From assembly GCA_036897625.1 (NCBI GenBank), contig JAYMTA010000775.1, positions 1 to 24,311 on the forward strand: 24,311 nt of DNA, given 5' to 3'. The translations under genes were made by a program, and so were the position numbers. This stretch comes from Pelargonium cotyledonis. Taxonomy: Eukaryota > Streptophyta > Magnoliopsida > Geraniales > Geraniaceae. Below the pieces are notes generated by a model. It made no database searches. It saw nothing but the letters and a program-made list of their open reading frames with translations, and had not been told where the DNA came from. Below are positions 1 to 11,265 of this stretch, piece by piece. The first letter of the stretch is position 1. Every line of letters begins with the position of its first letter.

Positions 1-354
1 TTCTTAATAAACAAATAATATTAATATTAATATTTTTATAAACAAATAAATAAATGATATACATATCATCAATTAATACACCTCAGCAGACATGTCATCA
101 CCCACGTCAGCGTATGTGTCAGCGATTTTTTTCCAACGAAGCAAAAAAACGTCCACGTCAGCGCCACTTAACTGCCAAATTGACGGGAGATAACGGCAGA
201 CATCACATTGGGTATGAAATAATAGTACATATACCAAATTGGGTACAAAATGGTAGTTTGAGTACTCAATTGGGCACAATAAAGATTTGAGTACTAAATT
301 GAGTATTCGACCAAAATACGATACCAAAAAAAGGGTTATCCATAGCATTTTCCC
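1..354 (-). mobile_element. End of a long-TIR DNA transposon (non-autonomous MULE-like), body runs off the left edge
   Basis: Read on the minus strand this stretch starts near 341-354 with GGATAACC followed by a T run, then phrases of the type TACTCAATT and TACCCAATTTGG, then a zone with several GACGTGG/CACGTCAGC-type motifs (about 100-165), then very AT-rich DNA. The same order (GGATAACC, T run, CTAATTGAGTA, GCTGACGTGGC, AT-rich) starts at 23217 on the plus strand. Long terminal inverted repeats of this kind with repeated subterminal motifs and no transposase are typical of non-autonomous Mutator-like elements, but a Harbinger-type origin is not excluded. The outer boundary could be the CCC at 352-354 or the GG at 340-341. 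No target-site duplication can be tested because the other end is outside the window. Confidence 0.6.
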
Positions 355-3300
355 TCGTATTAGCTAGCTCCACAGGCCTATTTTCAATTGCAATTTGCAT
401 CAAGTGGATGTTGTCTAGTAATTAAAATAAAAATAATCAAAAAGTAGGGGAAATATTGTAGAATGTAGACCACTAATCCTATCATATAATGACCCACTAC
501 TACTCTTAGTGGGATCATCCAATTCATTAGAAAAATTTAAAACAACCAATTCATTATGTATTAGTTGTATATGCTCACTGATTTGACATTTCAATCAAAT
601 TATTAGTAGATAATTATGTTTCATAAGTGCATAAATGTAACACAATGATGCTAAAGGAGTGTCATGCGTGGAGTGTACTTATCAGTTAAATATATCAAAT
701 AAAAATTGTTTCATAATAAAATAATGACATATTAAACTAACAAAACATGTAACGTCGCAGCCATCATATATAATGTATTCTTCGTGCAATATCAATTTCG
801 ACATATAAAATTATTTCAAAAGTAAACATTCTTCGTCTTTTGCTACCCCAATCATGGGTGATACTGATGATTGAAAACAAAACAAATACATCCCATTAAT
901 TGTAAGCATAATTAAATTGAGTCACAAGTGTACCAATGGACTGAGCCACAACAATGAATAAGGTCAGTAGAGGCAGAGCCATAAATGGTAAAACAGTAAC
1001 TGGTCCAGTCCATGGAGCCTCATGACTCAAACACACAAAGAGGAGTACAAAAATTTTAAAAATTATTTGACCAGTAGCACATAAATGCCCTCTAATTATA
1101 GTATTGCTCAGAAGGGAAAAACTACACATCAGAATCAACCTTCTGTGCTGTTCTTCAATTTTGATTTTCTTAGTGGTTCCAACGAAGAATCAATGAATTC
1201 TGCAGATTCCATCTGTCTTCACAAATATATCAAATTTTTTTTAATTTGTTGGGCCATTTCAAAATAGTGCAATTAGTTTAAGGGTCCAATGCAGTTGTGG
1301 TGGATGGACCATTTAGGTTAGACCAAACTTTGATAATGGGCCCCAACAAGTCACATAAAAAGTAGAAGAGTAGCTTCATAATTTTTTGAGCCCAAGACCA
1401 AATGTTGTTGCTCACTTTTTAATTGATTACTACCATTTGTGGTGCCTCAATTTAGTTGGTTTACTCAAACTTTTATGCTCACCATTTGGGTTTCAGATTG
1501 GATTTGCTCCGGGATTGGCTCCATAAAATTGAATCTAACTCGGATAGGGTTCAGATCAAAATTCTTCAAATTGTATCATATTATAATCCAAATTTTTGTA
1601 TAAAATATATGAATTTGTGTGAATTTATTCAATATGATTTGATCCATAAAGATAATCAAATCGATTTTAAGTTGGATTGAATTTTAGATACCCTCAAATT
1701 TAAATCCAAGTTTTAAACTCTACATATCATTGCGATTTAGTTGAGAGGTACAAAGATGAAGCCAGAAGTTATGTAATTCAATTATAATCTTTTTTTAGGA
1801 CAAATACAATTATAATTTTGGTAGACATTGACTGTTGATTGATTTCAACGTTGTTGTTTTACCCATTGAAAAAACACATTAAATATTGGTGTTTACTTAT
1901 AATAAACTAAAAAGAAGTAAATAAAATAGTAAAATGTCATTCTCCATTTTCAACAAAATAGAGAGTGGAGACACAAATGTCCACTTGTGTAGGAGTATGA
2001 CATAAGGAAAAACAAAGAGGAGGACACAATAATCCAATGATTAGGTATATGTCCAAAACAATATTTACACTATTCTTTCTAAATAATGTTAAATATACAT
2101 TGATTAGTTGTCATGTTTAATGTATAAAACCATTTTATATGATTCTCATATTTTTTTTAAAGTAGTTTATTTAATCAAATTTATTTATCAAGTGACTTCA
2201 TCGTTTAAATAATCAAATCTACGTCGATTTAAAGTTTCTCGACTCAATTTTATAATATAATTGATTCACTTGAAATCAGTAATTAAACGCGAAAAATATA
2301 AATTAACTATATGATATGAAAATACGAACGTTCTAAAAGAAATTGTTAATCCACTCAGATTGAATTATTGAATTCACTCAACCTCTAAAATATTAAACAT
2401 AGAATGGTCGATGAAAGATATTGTTTCGTATGACAATACTTTTTTTTAATATATAATTTGCTAAATTAGATATTTTCAACTTGAACTCGATAGAAAATTG
2501 AACTCAAAGATTGCTATTGAAAACAAAAGCACATGTTACTTTCATTGGCTGGAGAGATTTCTGAAGTTTTGAGTTTGTTGATTGCGTTTTCGTTGAAAAT
2601 TGTATCCAAAATTTTGTTTTTGTTCATAAACTTTGAGTGTTTCTAGTTGGCGATGCCTAACGGCCGAATTTGGCTTGCATCATCTTATTCACACCATTTT
2701 TGTGGGACTTCTTTTTTTGAACATTTTGTCATTATCCAATCTTTAGCATCACCTACGGATTCAATCGGCAAATTAAATATTTGCATCAAGAAAATGACCT
2801 CTTCATGAGTCTGAACTACCCAAAATTTGACTTGTTGGGCTCTAAATTATGAACCAGTATAACTAGTAAGATTATGTTAAGTAACACTCTCAATTTAAGT
2901 CTACCATTCATAACATGCACGTGAGGTGGAGGGAAATGTTAACGTAAATATGTGAAATTAGTTACCACTTGAAATAGTACTAGTTGGACACTTCACTTGT
3001 TAGTCTAACAATTTGGGTTGGAGTAAAGTCTTAACGTTGTGTTGGTATTAAAGTTGGTTTTGTTTAAGTTTGGCGATATGTCTGTCTAGCCTCATGACTT
3101 GAATCCACCTATCCATGAGGCTTGATGTTTGTATTCTTGTTTTCTCTTATTTGATCAACACGTGACCGTCCTACGTGAGATTATTCAATTTTTTGTTCAG
3201 CCACTATCTACGTACGTAAGGCTCAAGTAAGTTGAATTGCGTGTTTATACTTTATAACTTTGTCACTTGAAGTATAAAAATTATTATCTATAAATTTATA

Positions 3301-3555
3301 GTGACATCAAAATTGATTAATACAAAGATGAAACTAACTCATAAAAGTTTTAGACAAATTGAATTCGGATTATAGTACTACTCCAAGAGAAAATGAATCA
3401 TAAAAGTGTTCAAGTCTTATAAAACAAAGTGTTAAAGATATAGTCGCTAAAACTAAATATAAAATAATTACATTTTAAATATTGTATTGTGTGCGCTAAT
3501 TTGTGTTAAAGTAACATTTGGTTGATATGACGGTAAAAAAAAACATACTAAGGCC
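355..3555. other. AT-rich intergenic region without a recognisable gene
   Basis: About 3.2 kb of AT-rich sequence. The open frames in it are short, mostly start at non-ATG codons and match no family I know. There is a GGGCCC site near 1338-1345 and isolated CACGTG hexamers near 2918 and 3161. A stretch at about 3000-3210 contains GACTTGAATCC, which resembles a degenerate Pol III B box, but no convincing SINE could be delimited. I see nothing else here. Confidence 0.6.
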
Positions 3556-3725
3556 AATTTTACTAATCTAGGAATAACCATTAAAATTCTCTAATTAGGG
3601 CCAATTTTCCCAAGGTTGATTATACCTTCTTTGTGTATACAAATAATTTTACTATTCTAAGAATAACCATTCAAATTCTCTAATTAGGCCCAATTTTCCC
3701 AACAAGGATTCATCATACCTTCTTT
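3556..3725. repeat. Two-unit tandem duplication, period 89 bp
   Basis: Unit 1 begins at 3556 and unit 2 at 3645. Both read AATTTTACTA.TCTA.GAATAACC followed by ATTCTCTAATTAGG, CCAATTTTCCCAA and TACCTTCTTT in the same order, with scattered substitutions and small length differences near the unit ends. This is a local segmental duplication in intergenic DNA with no coding content. Confidence 0.85.
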
Positions 3726-4200
3726 TGAATTGGTGACAATGAAGCTAATACTCAATTAGGTAAGAAGTGAAATTTGGTCACTTTTCCTATATCAAAGTGG
3801 AATTACAAATGGATAATTTTTTATTTTCACACGTCAACCACCTCCACTTATGGTAGCATCTCACCTGTTGCACCAAAACATTCTTACAATTATTTTTTGT
3901 TCCTAAATGGTCTATTTTCAAGTTCATATGTTGGCTAAATATAATGATTTGAGTTTATATTACTAAAAAATTAATTTTAAATTTTTAGTAAGATTTTACT
4001 TGCACTGTTATATTTAGGTATATTTCCTTGTAATTTTTTAATGTAGTACAACACGCACTTCAACACATCTACTATACTTTAAGTCATTAAAAGATAATTA
4101 TCTTAAATACAAAATATAATAGATGCTAAATTATTTTAAAATCACACATTCAGCTCAGAAGAACTCATCTTTTACTTAACCTATCAACTAAGCTGTTTGT

Positions 4201-4419
4201 ATAAAATGTATATAAGTTGACTGATATAAAGTTATATCAATTGCAACTTAACAGAGCCAATGAAGTGGTGACACCTCATTTAAAATCACTTATACTCACT
4301 CAAGTGAATTTGTGGGAGCAGAACGACTTGTCCGGATCTATGATTTTAAATGAGGTGTCATCACCTTATTAATTTAACTGATGTAACATTATATTAGTCA
4401 ACTAATATACATTACACCC
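4201..4419 (+). mobile_element. Foldback MITE, copy 1, upstream of the PP2C gene
   Basis: About 219 bp that folds on itself. The outer arms both carry GTTGACT(A/G)ATATA-type sequence (4213-4228 and, inverted, 4393-4407), and the inner arms are a perfect 20-bp inverted repeat (4269-4288 against 4341-4360), leaving a loop of about 52 bases. A second copy lies at 9055-9277 in the opposite orientation and shares exact blocks such as CAAGTGAATTTGTG (4301-4314) and GAGGTGTCATCACCT (4352-4366). There is no coding capacity. The superfamily is not clear; boundaries are approximate to a few bases. The copy ends about 650 bp before the PP2C start codon. Confidence 0.8.
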
Positions 4420-4739
4420 ATATAATTATATGTAATATTGTTATTTGTGAATTATTAATTATTAATTTTAATCTATAAAAATATAAAATATACGTAAATG
4501 ACAATATAAAAAATTGTACAAAATTTGAGTTTTAACATTTTTCCCATATAGATGTCGCAATAAATAAACACATAAATGAGGTAGCATGTACAAGATTCAC
4601 TTTGGTTTCTTTGTCGGTATGTCACAAAATCAGATGTATGAGTTAGGTAATTGCCTAAGAATTGGATTCTACAAAGACAATTGGGATAAGTTTTTTTTAT
4701 TTCATTTCATTTTATGAGTCCACGTCAACCTCCATTTTT

Positions 4740-5074
4740 ATATTGCCTCCCAGCTCCCACAGTCTTCTCTATTTCCACCATTTCTCTATTTCCTCCAAAA
4801 TCCACATCTCTCAGTCACAGTCCAATCCGACAAACGACGTCGCATCCATAGTTTCTTGTCCCTTTCCCTCTCTCCGCCTCCAACGCGGCATCGCCACGGT
4901 CCACGGTCCACACTCTCCCCGTTTTCTTCTTTCTCTCATTTCTTTATTCAACAGACACGTTAACCACCAAACCCGTTTCGTTTCTTCTTAAAAGCTCAAG
5001 TTTTTTCTTATTTTTTTATCATCAGAGACGACCCAGAAACCGAAAACATCGACTTTTTTTTGGGTTTCACAGAG
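4740..5074 (+). promoter_or_regulatory. CT-rich, ATG-free 5' leader / promoter-proximal region of the PP2C gene
   Basis: The 335 bases before the PP2C start codon are rich in TCTC, TTCC and CTCC tracts, as in many plant 5' leaders, and contain no ATG in any frame, so no upstream ORF interferes with initiation at 5075. Composition changes sharply from the AT-rich DNA before about 4735. The transcription start is not visible directly; placing it somewhere in 4740-4900 is inference. Confidence 0.5.
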
Positions 5075-7947
5075 ATGCTTGAGAGGTGCACAGGGCCATC
5101 GAGGAGGTGCTTGGGATTCGGAGGCCGAGATGGGCTGTTGTGGCACAAGGATTTGAAGCCTCACGCTTCCGGGGACTACTCGATTGCTGTGGTTCAAGCC
5201 AACTCTTCACTCGAACCCCAGGCCCAGGTCTTCCCTTCCCCGTCCCCCCCCTACGGCGGTGTCTACGACGGCCATGGCGGTCCTGAAGCTTCTCGCTTCA
5301 TCACCCACCATCTCTTTCCTTACCTCCACAGTAAGCAAGTTATTGCATTTATTTTCTTCTTTCTATCTGTTTCTCAGTGATGTCGCCTTGCTTTGTGCTG
5401 TTTGGTTGCTGAGAAAGTGTCCAAAGAACAAACTAAAATGGAATATCCGGACTTGGGTTTGTAACACTAGTTAAAAAAATGGGTGAATCGTAATTGTTAC
5501 TTTAACTGTAACTGTGAAATTTACAGAGTTTGCTTCAGAGCAAGGTGGATTGTCTGCGGATGTGATCAAGAAGGCTTTCGGGGCAACTGAGGAGGAATTT
5601 TTGCATTTGGTGAGGCGGTCTTGGCCGGCGAAACCGCAGATTGTTTCTGTGGGCTCGTGTTGCCTTGTTGGGGCAATTGCTAATGATGTTCTGTATGTGG
5701 CCAACCTCGGGGACTCGAGGGCTGTTCTTGGCCGGAGAGTGTCGGAGAAGCAGATGAATGGTCCAGTTGTGGCGGAGCGGTTGTCCACCGATCATAATGT
5801 TGGTGTGGAGGAGGTGAGGAAGGAGGTTGTGGCACTTCATCCCGATGATTCGCATATTGTGGTTTATACTCGTGGAGTTTGGCGAATCAAGGGCATAATT
5901 CAGGTATTTTTTCCCACTAATGTAGTTGTTGGTTACTGAATTGAGCTTTCAATAATTAAGGTCTCGCTGATTGACATGAAGCTTATAAGGATTCAGTGTA
6001 GCTATAGTTGCATTTGTTATGGTTCACAAGCGGATCTATGTTTAGTTAGGAACTTAGGATTGCATATCCGAACTTGATTGATTGAAGCTATTGTTTGCTA
6101 AAATGTACCATGGTCGATGACTTACAATGTATTAGACATTGCCTTGTCAGATGATTGTTATTATCTTTTTGTTTAGGTTAGAACAGGCCACTCTTTTCTT
6201 GCCTGAAAGTTAAATGAAGCTGTGTCGTAGAAGCTTCATTGTGTTCACAATGTCATGCCAATGCCATGACCATCATCGGTGATTCCTCCACCAGACTCCC
6301 TTTTTTTTCTGCATCAAAGTGTTATTAATTAGTGTACAAGGAAAGAACATTGCATTGTTTATGGGTTTAGGCCTTTAGGTCTTTGAAATTTGTTTGCTAT
6401 TTGTTTATATGCTTTATGATTCTGACACTGGCTTTTATAAAGAAGTGTTTTCCTTTAATCTCTTCTTTCCCCTGAAAAAGATTACGTGTAATTAAAATAA
6501 TTGTGATTGCCGCTTTTTGTCACACCAAAGAGATGATCATGGGAAAAGAACAAGGAAGCTTCTTTTTGAGAATGAAGGAAGTGTGATTTTTTTCTAATTA
6601 GATGTATTATCTGGACGATAACTTTTGCGGAAGAATATATTCTTACAATCCATATTTCATTAAAAATAAGGAACCATGGAAGTCCCCATCTAAATCTAAT
6701 ATTTGCTGGATAATCTGTCTTTCGGATAGGAGTATAAATTTCCCCTTTTCAACGGCATCTTTCAATAGTCACATGTCTGGCCTCTATGGCCGCACTTTAA
6801 TGTGACTTTTACATGAGATTGATGCTTTCAAGGCATGAATAGTGTTTTTTTATTGTGGGTTAAAGCCTGACTCGCTTGATGTGAGGACCCAACGAGTATT
6901 CTATTGTGACACTGGTTGTAAATTCAGACGAGTTGATTGAATCCAGCTTTACTTTTTATATCACATTCGCTGTAGTGTTTGTTTTGTGGTTTATTTGAAA
7001 TTGCTCTTAAATTTGCATACTGAAGTGAATATATTCTTTTTATGCTTGCGACTTTTATCTGTTGGTGTACAATTGAACTTCATTAAATGATTTTGGATAA
7101 GTTAAAAAGGTTGTGATGCAAACTAGGCCTTCCTTTTGACACTTTTCCCTTTTATAGGTCTCAAGGTCAATTGGAGATGTCTATCTGAAGGAACCCGAGT
7201 TCTATAGAGATCCTCTCCTACAACAATATAGAGCACCTATTCCTTTAAAGAGAGCTGTGATGACGGCAGAACCTTCAATATTGATCCGGAAACTGAAACC
7301 ACATGATATGTTTCTGATATTCGCCTCAGATGGTCTTTGGGAGCAATTAAGTGATGAAGCAGCTGTTAAAATTGTCTATAAAAATCCAAGAGCCGTATGT
7401 CCCGCTCTCTGAACCTTTCTGCTCTTTTTGTTTACCACAGTTTAGTGTTTCAGCAACACATTTACGCATCCATAATCTAGACTTGTACCTTATAATTAAG
7501 GTAGCGTTTGGATTATAATTTTTGTTCTTGATTGGGAATCAAGAATGAGAATGAGATTCCCATTCCTCATGTTTGGAATAGGACTTTTGGTTATCAAATG
7601 GCTTTGGATTGAGAATCCCATTCTTGATTCTCAATGTCATTCAATTTTTTAAATCTAAACAGTACCTAAAATTTGATTAGACTTCTCAAATGTTGGTGCA
7701 GGGAATAGCAAAGCGGTTGGTGAGAGCTGCAATGCAGGAAGTGGCAAAGAAACGTGAAATGAGATATGATGACATAAAGAGAATAGAAAAGGGGGTACGG
7801 CGCCATTTCCACGATGACATTACTGTGGTTGTAATTTTCCTGAATCACTCACAAGGTTCTTCAAATGGTAGATTCAAGAATGCGAACTTGTTTGACTACA
7901 TGACTGCTCCTGCTGATATCTTCTCTCTCAATGCCGAGGACAAATAG
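5075..7947 (+). CDS. Clade D protein phosphatase 2C (PP2C.D8/D9-like), four exons
   Basis: Exons 5075-5330, 5527-5903, 7158-7394 and 7702-7947 join in frame at GT-AG introns to give 371 residues. ATG 5075 is the first ATG in the leader. Order of motifs: N-terminal [23 protein letters not shown] (19-43), DGHGGPE with metal Asp65, [80 protein letters not shown] with metal Asp269, and [11 protein letters not shown] with metal Asp328. The set and the exon limits fit plant clade D PP2Cs, which dephosphorylate plasma-membrane H+-ATPase and are inhibited by SAUR proteins (family knowledge). Odd points: the usual LEDQ is LEPQ (46-49), replacing an active-site Asp by Pro, with nearby Pro and Gly changes up to residue 62; and the C-terminus is around ten residues shorter than in the relatives I recall. 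It could still be active because Glu47 and the other metal ligands remain. Confidence 0.93.
7500..7666. mobile_element. Tourist-like MITE in the last PP2C intron
   Basis: A 167-bp element lies inside the intron 7395-7701. Its ends are imperfect inverted repeats: GGTAGCGTTTGGATT (7500-7514) against the complement of AATCTAAACAGTACC (7652-7666), 12 of 15 positions matching. It is flanked on both sides by TAA (7497-7499 and 7667-7669), the target-site duplication expected for PIF/Harbinger-derived Tourist MITEs. The interior also folds (GAATCAAGAATGAGAATG against CCCATTCTTGATTCTC). No coding sequence. It ends only 35 bp before the acceptor of exon 4. Confidence 0.75.
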
Positions 7948-9054
7948 AAAAAGGTACTAAGGTACTTACCGTAAGGTGTCTTGTTGATAAAAAAAAGGAT
8001 ATGAAAGTATACATAGGTAGGTTTATCCGTCCAGAAATGAGATGTGGATCTAAAATAACTCACAGGAATGGTTGTTTTGTTTGTTGTATATAATCTTTTG
8101 CATAAGGAATGACAGATTGCAGCTGCTGCTAACCTCTTTTGCTCCTCGATTCACTTTCCTTTCAATGTAGGAGTTTTCATTTTTCTTTTTGTGAGTATAT
8201 GCATGACAATATGATCTTTGTGGTAAGAATTTTGCGTAAGGTTATGATTGAAAGCATTAAAGGTAATGTTTTAATGTATACTTGTCTTGCTCAGTGCACT
8301 TGACTCGTACTGTTGTGGATTCTGTAAAGTGCCCCGCATTTTTACTCTTGTTTTTGCGGTGAGTTAGTTGTTTATACTTGAAATCGTGATCGTGAGGTCA
8401 CAAGTCAACAATCTTACCATCATGTACGGCTCACTTACCGCCTTACGCCCTCCTTCCTCCCGAAGGTGTCGTTAACAACATAGGAAACAAAAAACACTTT
8501 ACTTTGTTCTAGTCTTTTCCAAACCAATCCGCTATCTTACTTGGTGCCTTGTAATCACAGTGCCATCCATGAACAACTTGTATGGGTTTAGGTGCTTCAT
8601 TGATTTAAGAGTTGACTAGCTAGAAGCAACTTGCTAGTGAAAACCTCATCATGTGATTCATGAGCATGATGATTTAAGGTTGACAAATTGGGAGTGGTTC
8701 TTTCCTTTGGAAGTGGCAGTTTTAATCAACTACATTACATGATGTTGCTCAATTTGATTTTATTGATGTGGTGTGAGAGACAGGTTTGTTTCTATGTTTC
8801 CTTATCAGTTGATCGCATGATGTGGAGTTTCCAAAAATGCAAACTAGTGATCTCATAAATTTAGTCAATAGTTTTTTTCAATAAAATATAAATTAGTAAA
8901 ACGGCTCGAATGAAGATTAGTTTGGATGTAGTAAAACGACTTAAAGGTGTTAATCGCGAATTTGCTGACCCGCTCAGAAACATCATGGTTTAGAAAGAAA
9001 AAAAAATAGTACAAATTTTAGAAAAATTATTTCCATAACTTTACTTGGTTTTAT
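7948..9054 (+). other. PP2C 3' flank and intergenic DNA
   Basis: Sequence after the PP2C stop codon holds the presumed 3' UTR (T-rich, several AATGTA/TGTA motifs around 8160-8290) and then plain AT-rich DNA. No open frame, RNA gene or repeat family could be supported here. Confidence 0.5.
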
Positions 9055-9277
9055 GAGTAATATGGGCATCAGTTGACTGATATAATAACTTTATATCAGT
9101 TGCACTAATGAGGTGATGACACCTCTTTTAAAATAATAGATACGGACGGGTCACTCCGCTCTCACAAATTCACTTGGATTGGTATAAATAAAATTTAATG
9201 AGGTGATAATGTCTCATTAACTTGGTTAAGTTGTAAATGATATAAAATTATATCAGTTGACTGGTACACATTTTACT
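9055..9277 (-). mobile_element. Foldback MITE, copy 2, inverted, downstream of the PP2C gene
   Basis: The reverse complement matches the element at 4201-4419 along its length. The outer arms carry CAGTTGACTGATATAA-like sequence at both ends (about 9071-9086 and, inverted, 9247-9262). Exact shared blocks are AGGTGATGACACCTC (9111-9125) and CACAAATTCACTTG (9163-9176), each the complement of a block in copy 1. It is more diverged inside than copy 1. Ends are approximate. It has no coding capacity and sits about 1.1 kb beyond the PP2C stop codon. Confidence 0.8.
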
Positions 9278-11265
9278 TTATTTTATAGTGGAGAACAAAT
9301 GTGTAAAAAAAACACCCACCTTCCAAAGAATAAAGAAAAGAACCAATAACAACAGCGTGAAGCCAAAACCACAAATGAATCTATATCTTTTCTACTTGGT
9401 GCCAAAAAACGAACTTGGTGATCGTGGCTCTTCTCGCCTTCAGTCATTTCTTTTTCTTCTTATAATTATATTGTATATGTGGAAATCAAATGTGATTAGG
9501 TCGCAAAATGGATGTCAACAATGCCATTATTATTGATATGTAGATAGCATATGTGATGTTGTCACGAGATAGATGTCAACAATTAACTCGGAGATTGTTT
9601 TTAGACCTTTCTTGTAAATATTAATCATATATTTATATTAATATTTTTTATTTATTCGTAAGAGACAATGATAAGATCAGGTTCGTTATATTTCATCTAT
9701 GATTAGTACCTTTTTGAACAATTTGGCTAATAACCTTATTTTCACACCAATATCTTATTAATAAGAATTTATTAGTGTGAAATTTTGATTAGAAACTTTG
9801 GCTATGGACATAAATTAATGAACCTTAAAAATTTGTCATGATTTGACTATATGTATAAAACTTTTTTTTTTTCTTTTACCTTTTGTCCATTTTAGGGAAA
9901 ATTATTGGGTCTATTGTTTTGGGCCAGTGTATCTTTAAGAGCCCATGGTCTTTTCACAAGATCTTTTGAAGGGCCCATAGTGAAGTCAACAGCTTATCAA
10001 AGAGTCACTGTCCTAAACAAGGGGAGAATGGCAATATGGTAATATTGCATCCTCTCCTTTATTTGACACTTGACAGAGATGTACCATAAATCGCATTTAT
10101 GGCGGTATGGTACACACGGCACTCGTGCAACCTTTCGATCGCTAAAATATCTCCGCCCCTATCCCACCCATCACATCTCAGCCGTCCATTTTGATTACAA
10201 TCTTCGAAAGTCTACTGACTCTCATACACGTGATACGCACATTAATATCTTGTCGTGACTAGGCACCCACATCACACCCATGTGGTGCTTGTTACTCGGG
10301 TCAAAATCAAATAAGACCGATTTTTTCATGAGAGATCGTACATGTGTAAAATATATGCGAGTTCCAAGTTCCATGGTTATTAGAATAGCTTTTTTTATTA
10401 TGTTTTTTTTTTTTTGTCATTTTGGTTTTCCATGGTTTTTTTTTGTTTGTTATATTTTCCTATTTCATTGTTATATTATTAAGTGAGACTATAGTAAAAG
10501 GATATATCATTTTGTTTAGAATTTCTATCCAAATTTAATTTGTTCGTAACAAAATAATTTTATTTTAAATTTATCTCATTAGATAGTTTAACTCACTTTA
10601 GTATCGTAAGATCTCACGTTAAATAAATTTGTCATTTTTTTCCACGTCTGTCTAATTTGAAAAGTTGGTATAAATTGAACTAATTTAAAACACAATAGCA
10701 TAATTTGAAATCAAACTAAAATAATAACTAGATTGAGTATCAATTCATAAAAAAAGATGGATAATTGAGGGATCAAATGAAAAATTATCCATTAAAACAT
10801 AAAAAAATATGATCAAATGTCACATCAGTTTATATGAAAAATGTCTTAAATTAGAGCGGCGATTGAATCCAAACATATGAACACTCAAAATCTTATACAA
10901 AAAAATTTTAAATTTGCATCAAATAAAATAATTATTTATTTATTTATTCAAGTTCAAGTCAGATGTTACTAGAGAAATTACGGCTCAAGTCACACAAATG
11001 CGCAAGAAATCGCATAACCCAAATCCAAACCCATAGCCCAAGTATGGAACCCGTGCAAACCTACATCTTTTTTCAGTTTAGACATTTTCTTGAATCCAGA
11101 AATCCGACCCGACCCGACTCAAAACTAAAGTGCCACATCTAGGCTTTAACAGCCAATCCGCTTTGCCAAAGGTCAAAGCGGGAAGAAAAACGACAAAACG
11201 AACCCAAAAGTTTCACACATAAGATAGATACCATACTATCCAGAAACAGAGCAAAAGGAGAGAAA
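9278..11265 (+). promoter_or_regulatory. Upstream region of KAI2 copy A
   Basis: Two kilobases without a supported gene. Points visible: TGGGCC/GGCCCA-type sites at 9920-9926 and 9971-9977, a hairpin cluster at 10080-10114, a CACGTG near 10226, a T-rich zone near 10390-10460, a (TTTA)n tract near 10930-10948, and close to the gene a CCAAT (about 11150) and GGTCAA, the complement of a W-box core (about 11170). The bases just before ATG 11266 are purine-rich. No clear TATA box was found. Which of these act in transcription is not shown by the sequence. Confidence 0.4.

Noticed and set aside
3000-3210. Possible tRNA-derived SINE (GACTTGAATCC resembling a B box)
   Set aside because: No convincing A box at the right distance, no defined ends, tail or target-site duplication, and no second copy in the window.
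5060-5074. Open frame of the PP2C extended five codons upstream of the ATG
   Set aside because: The upstream start would be TTG. ATG 5075 is the first ATG and gives the family's usual short N-terminus beginning ML.
9288-9536. Open frame of 82 codons downstream of the second MITE
   Set aside because: It does not start with ATG, matches no family I know and has the composition of the surrounding AT-rich DNA.
10070-10486. Short open frames of 62 and 68 codons upstream of KAI2-A
   Set aside because: Low-complexity or T-run-driven translations without family resemblance; the first begins at a non-ATG codon.
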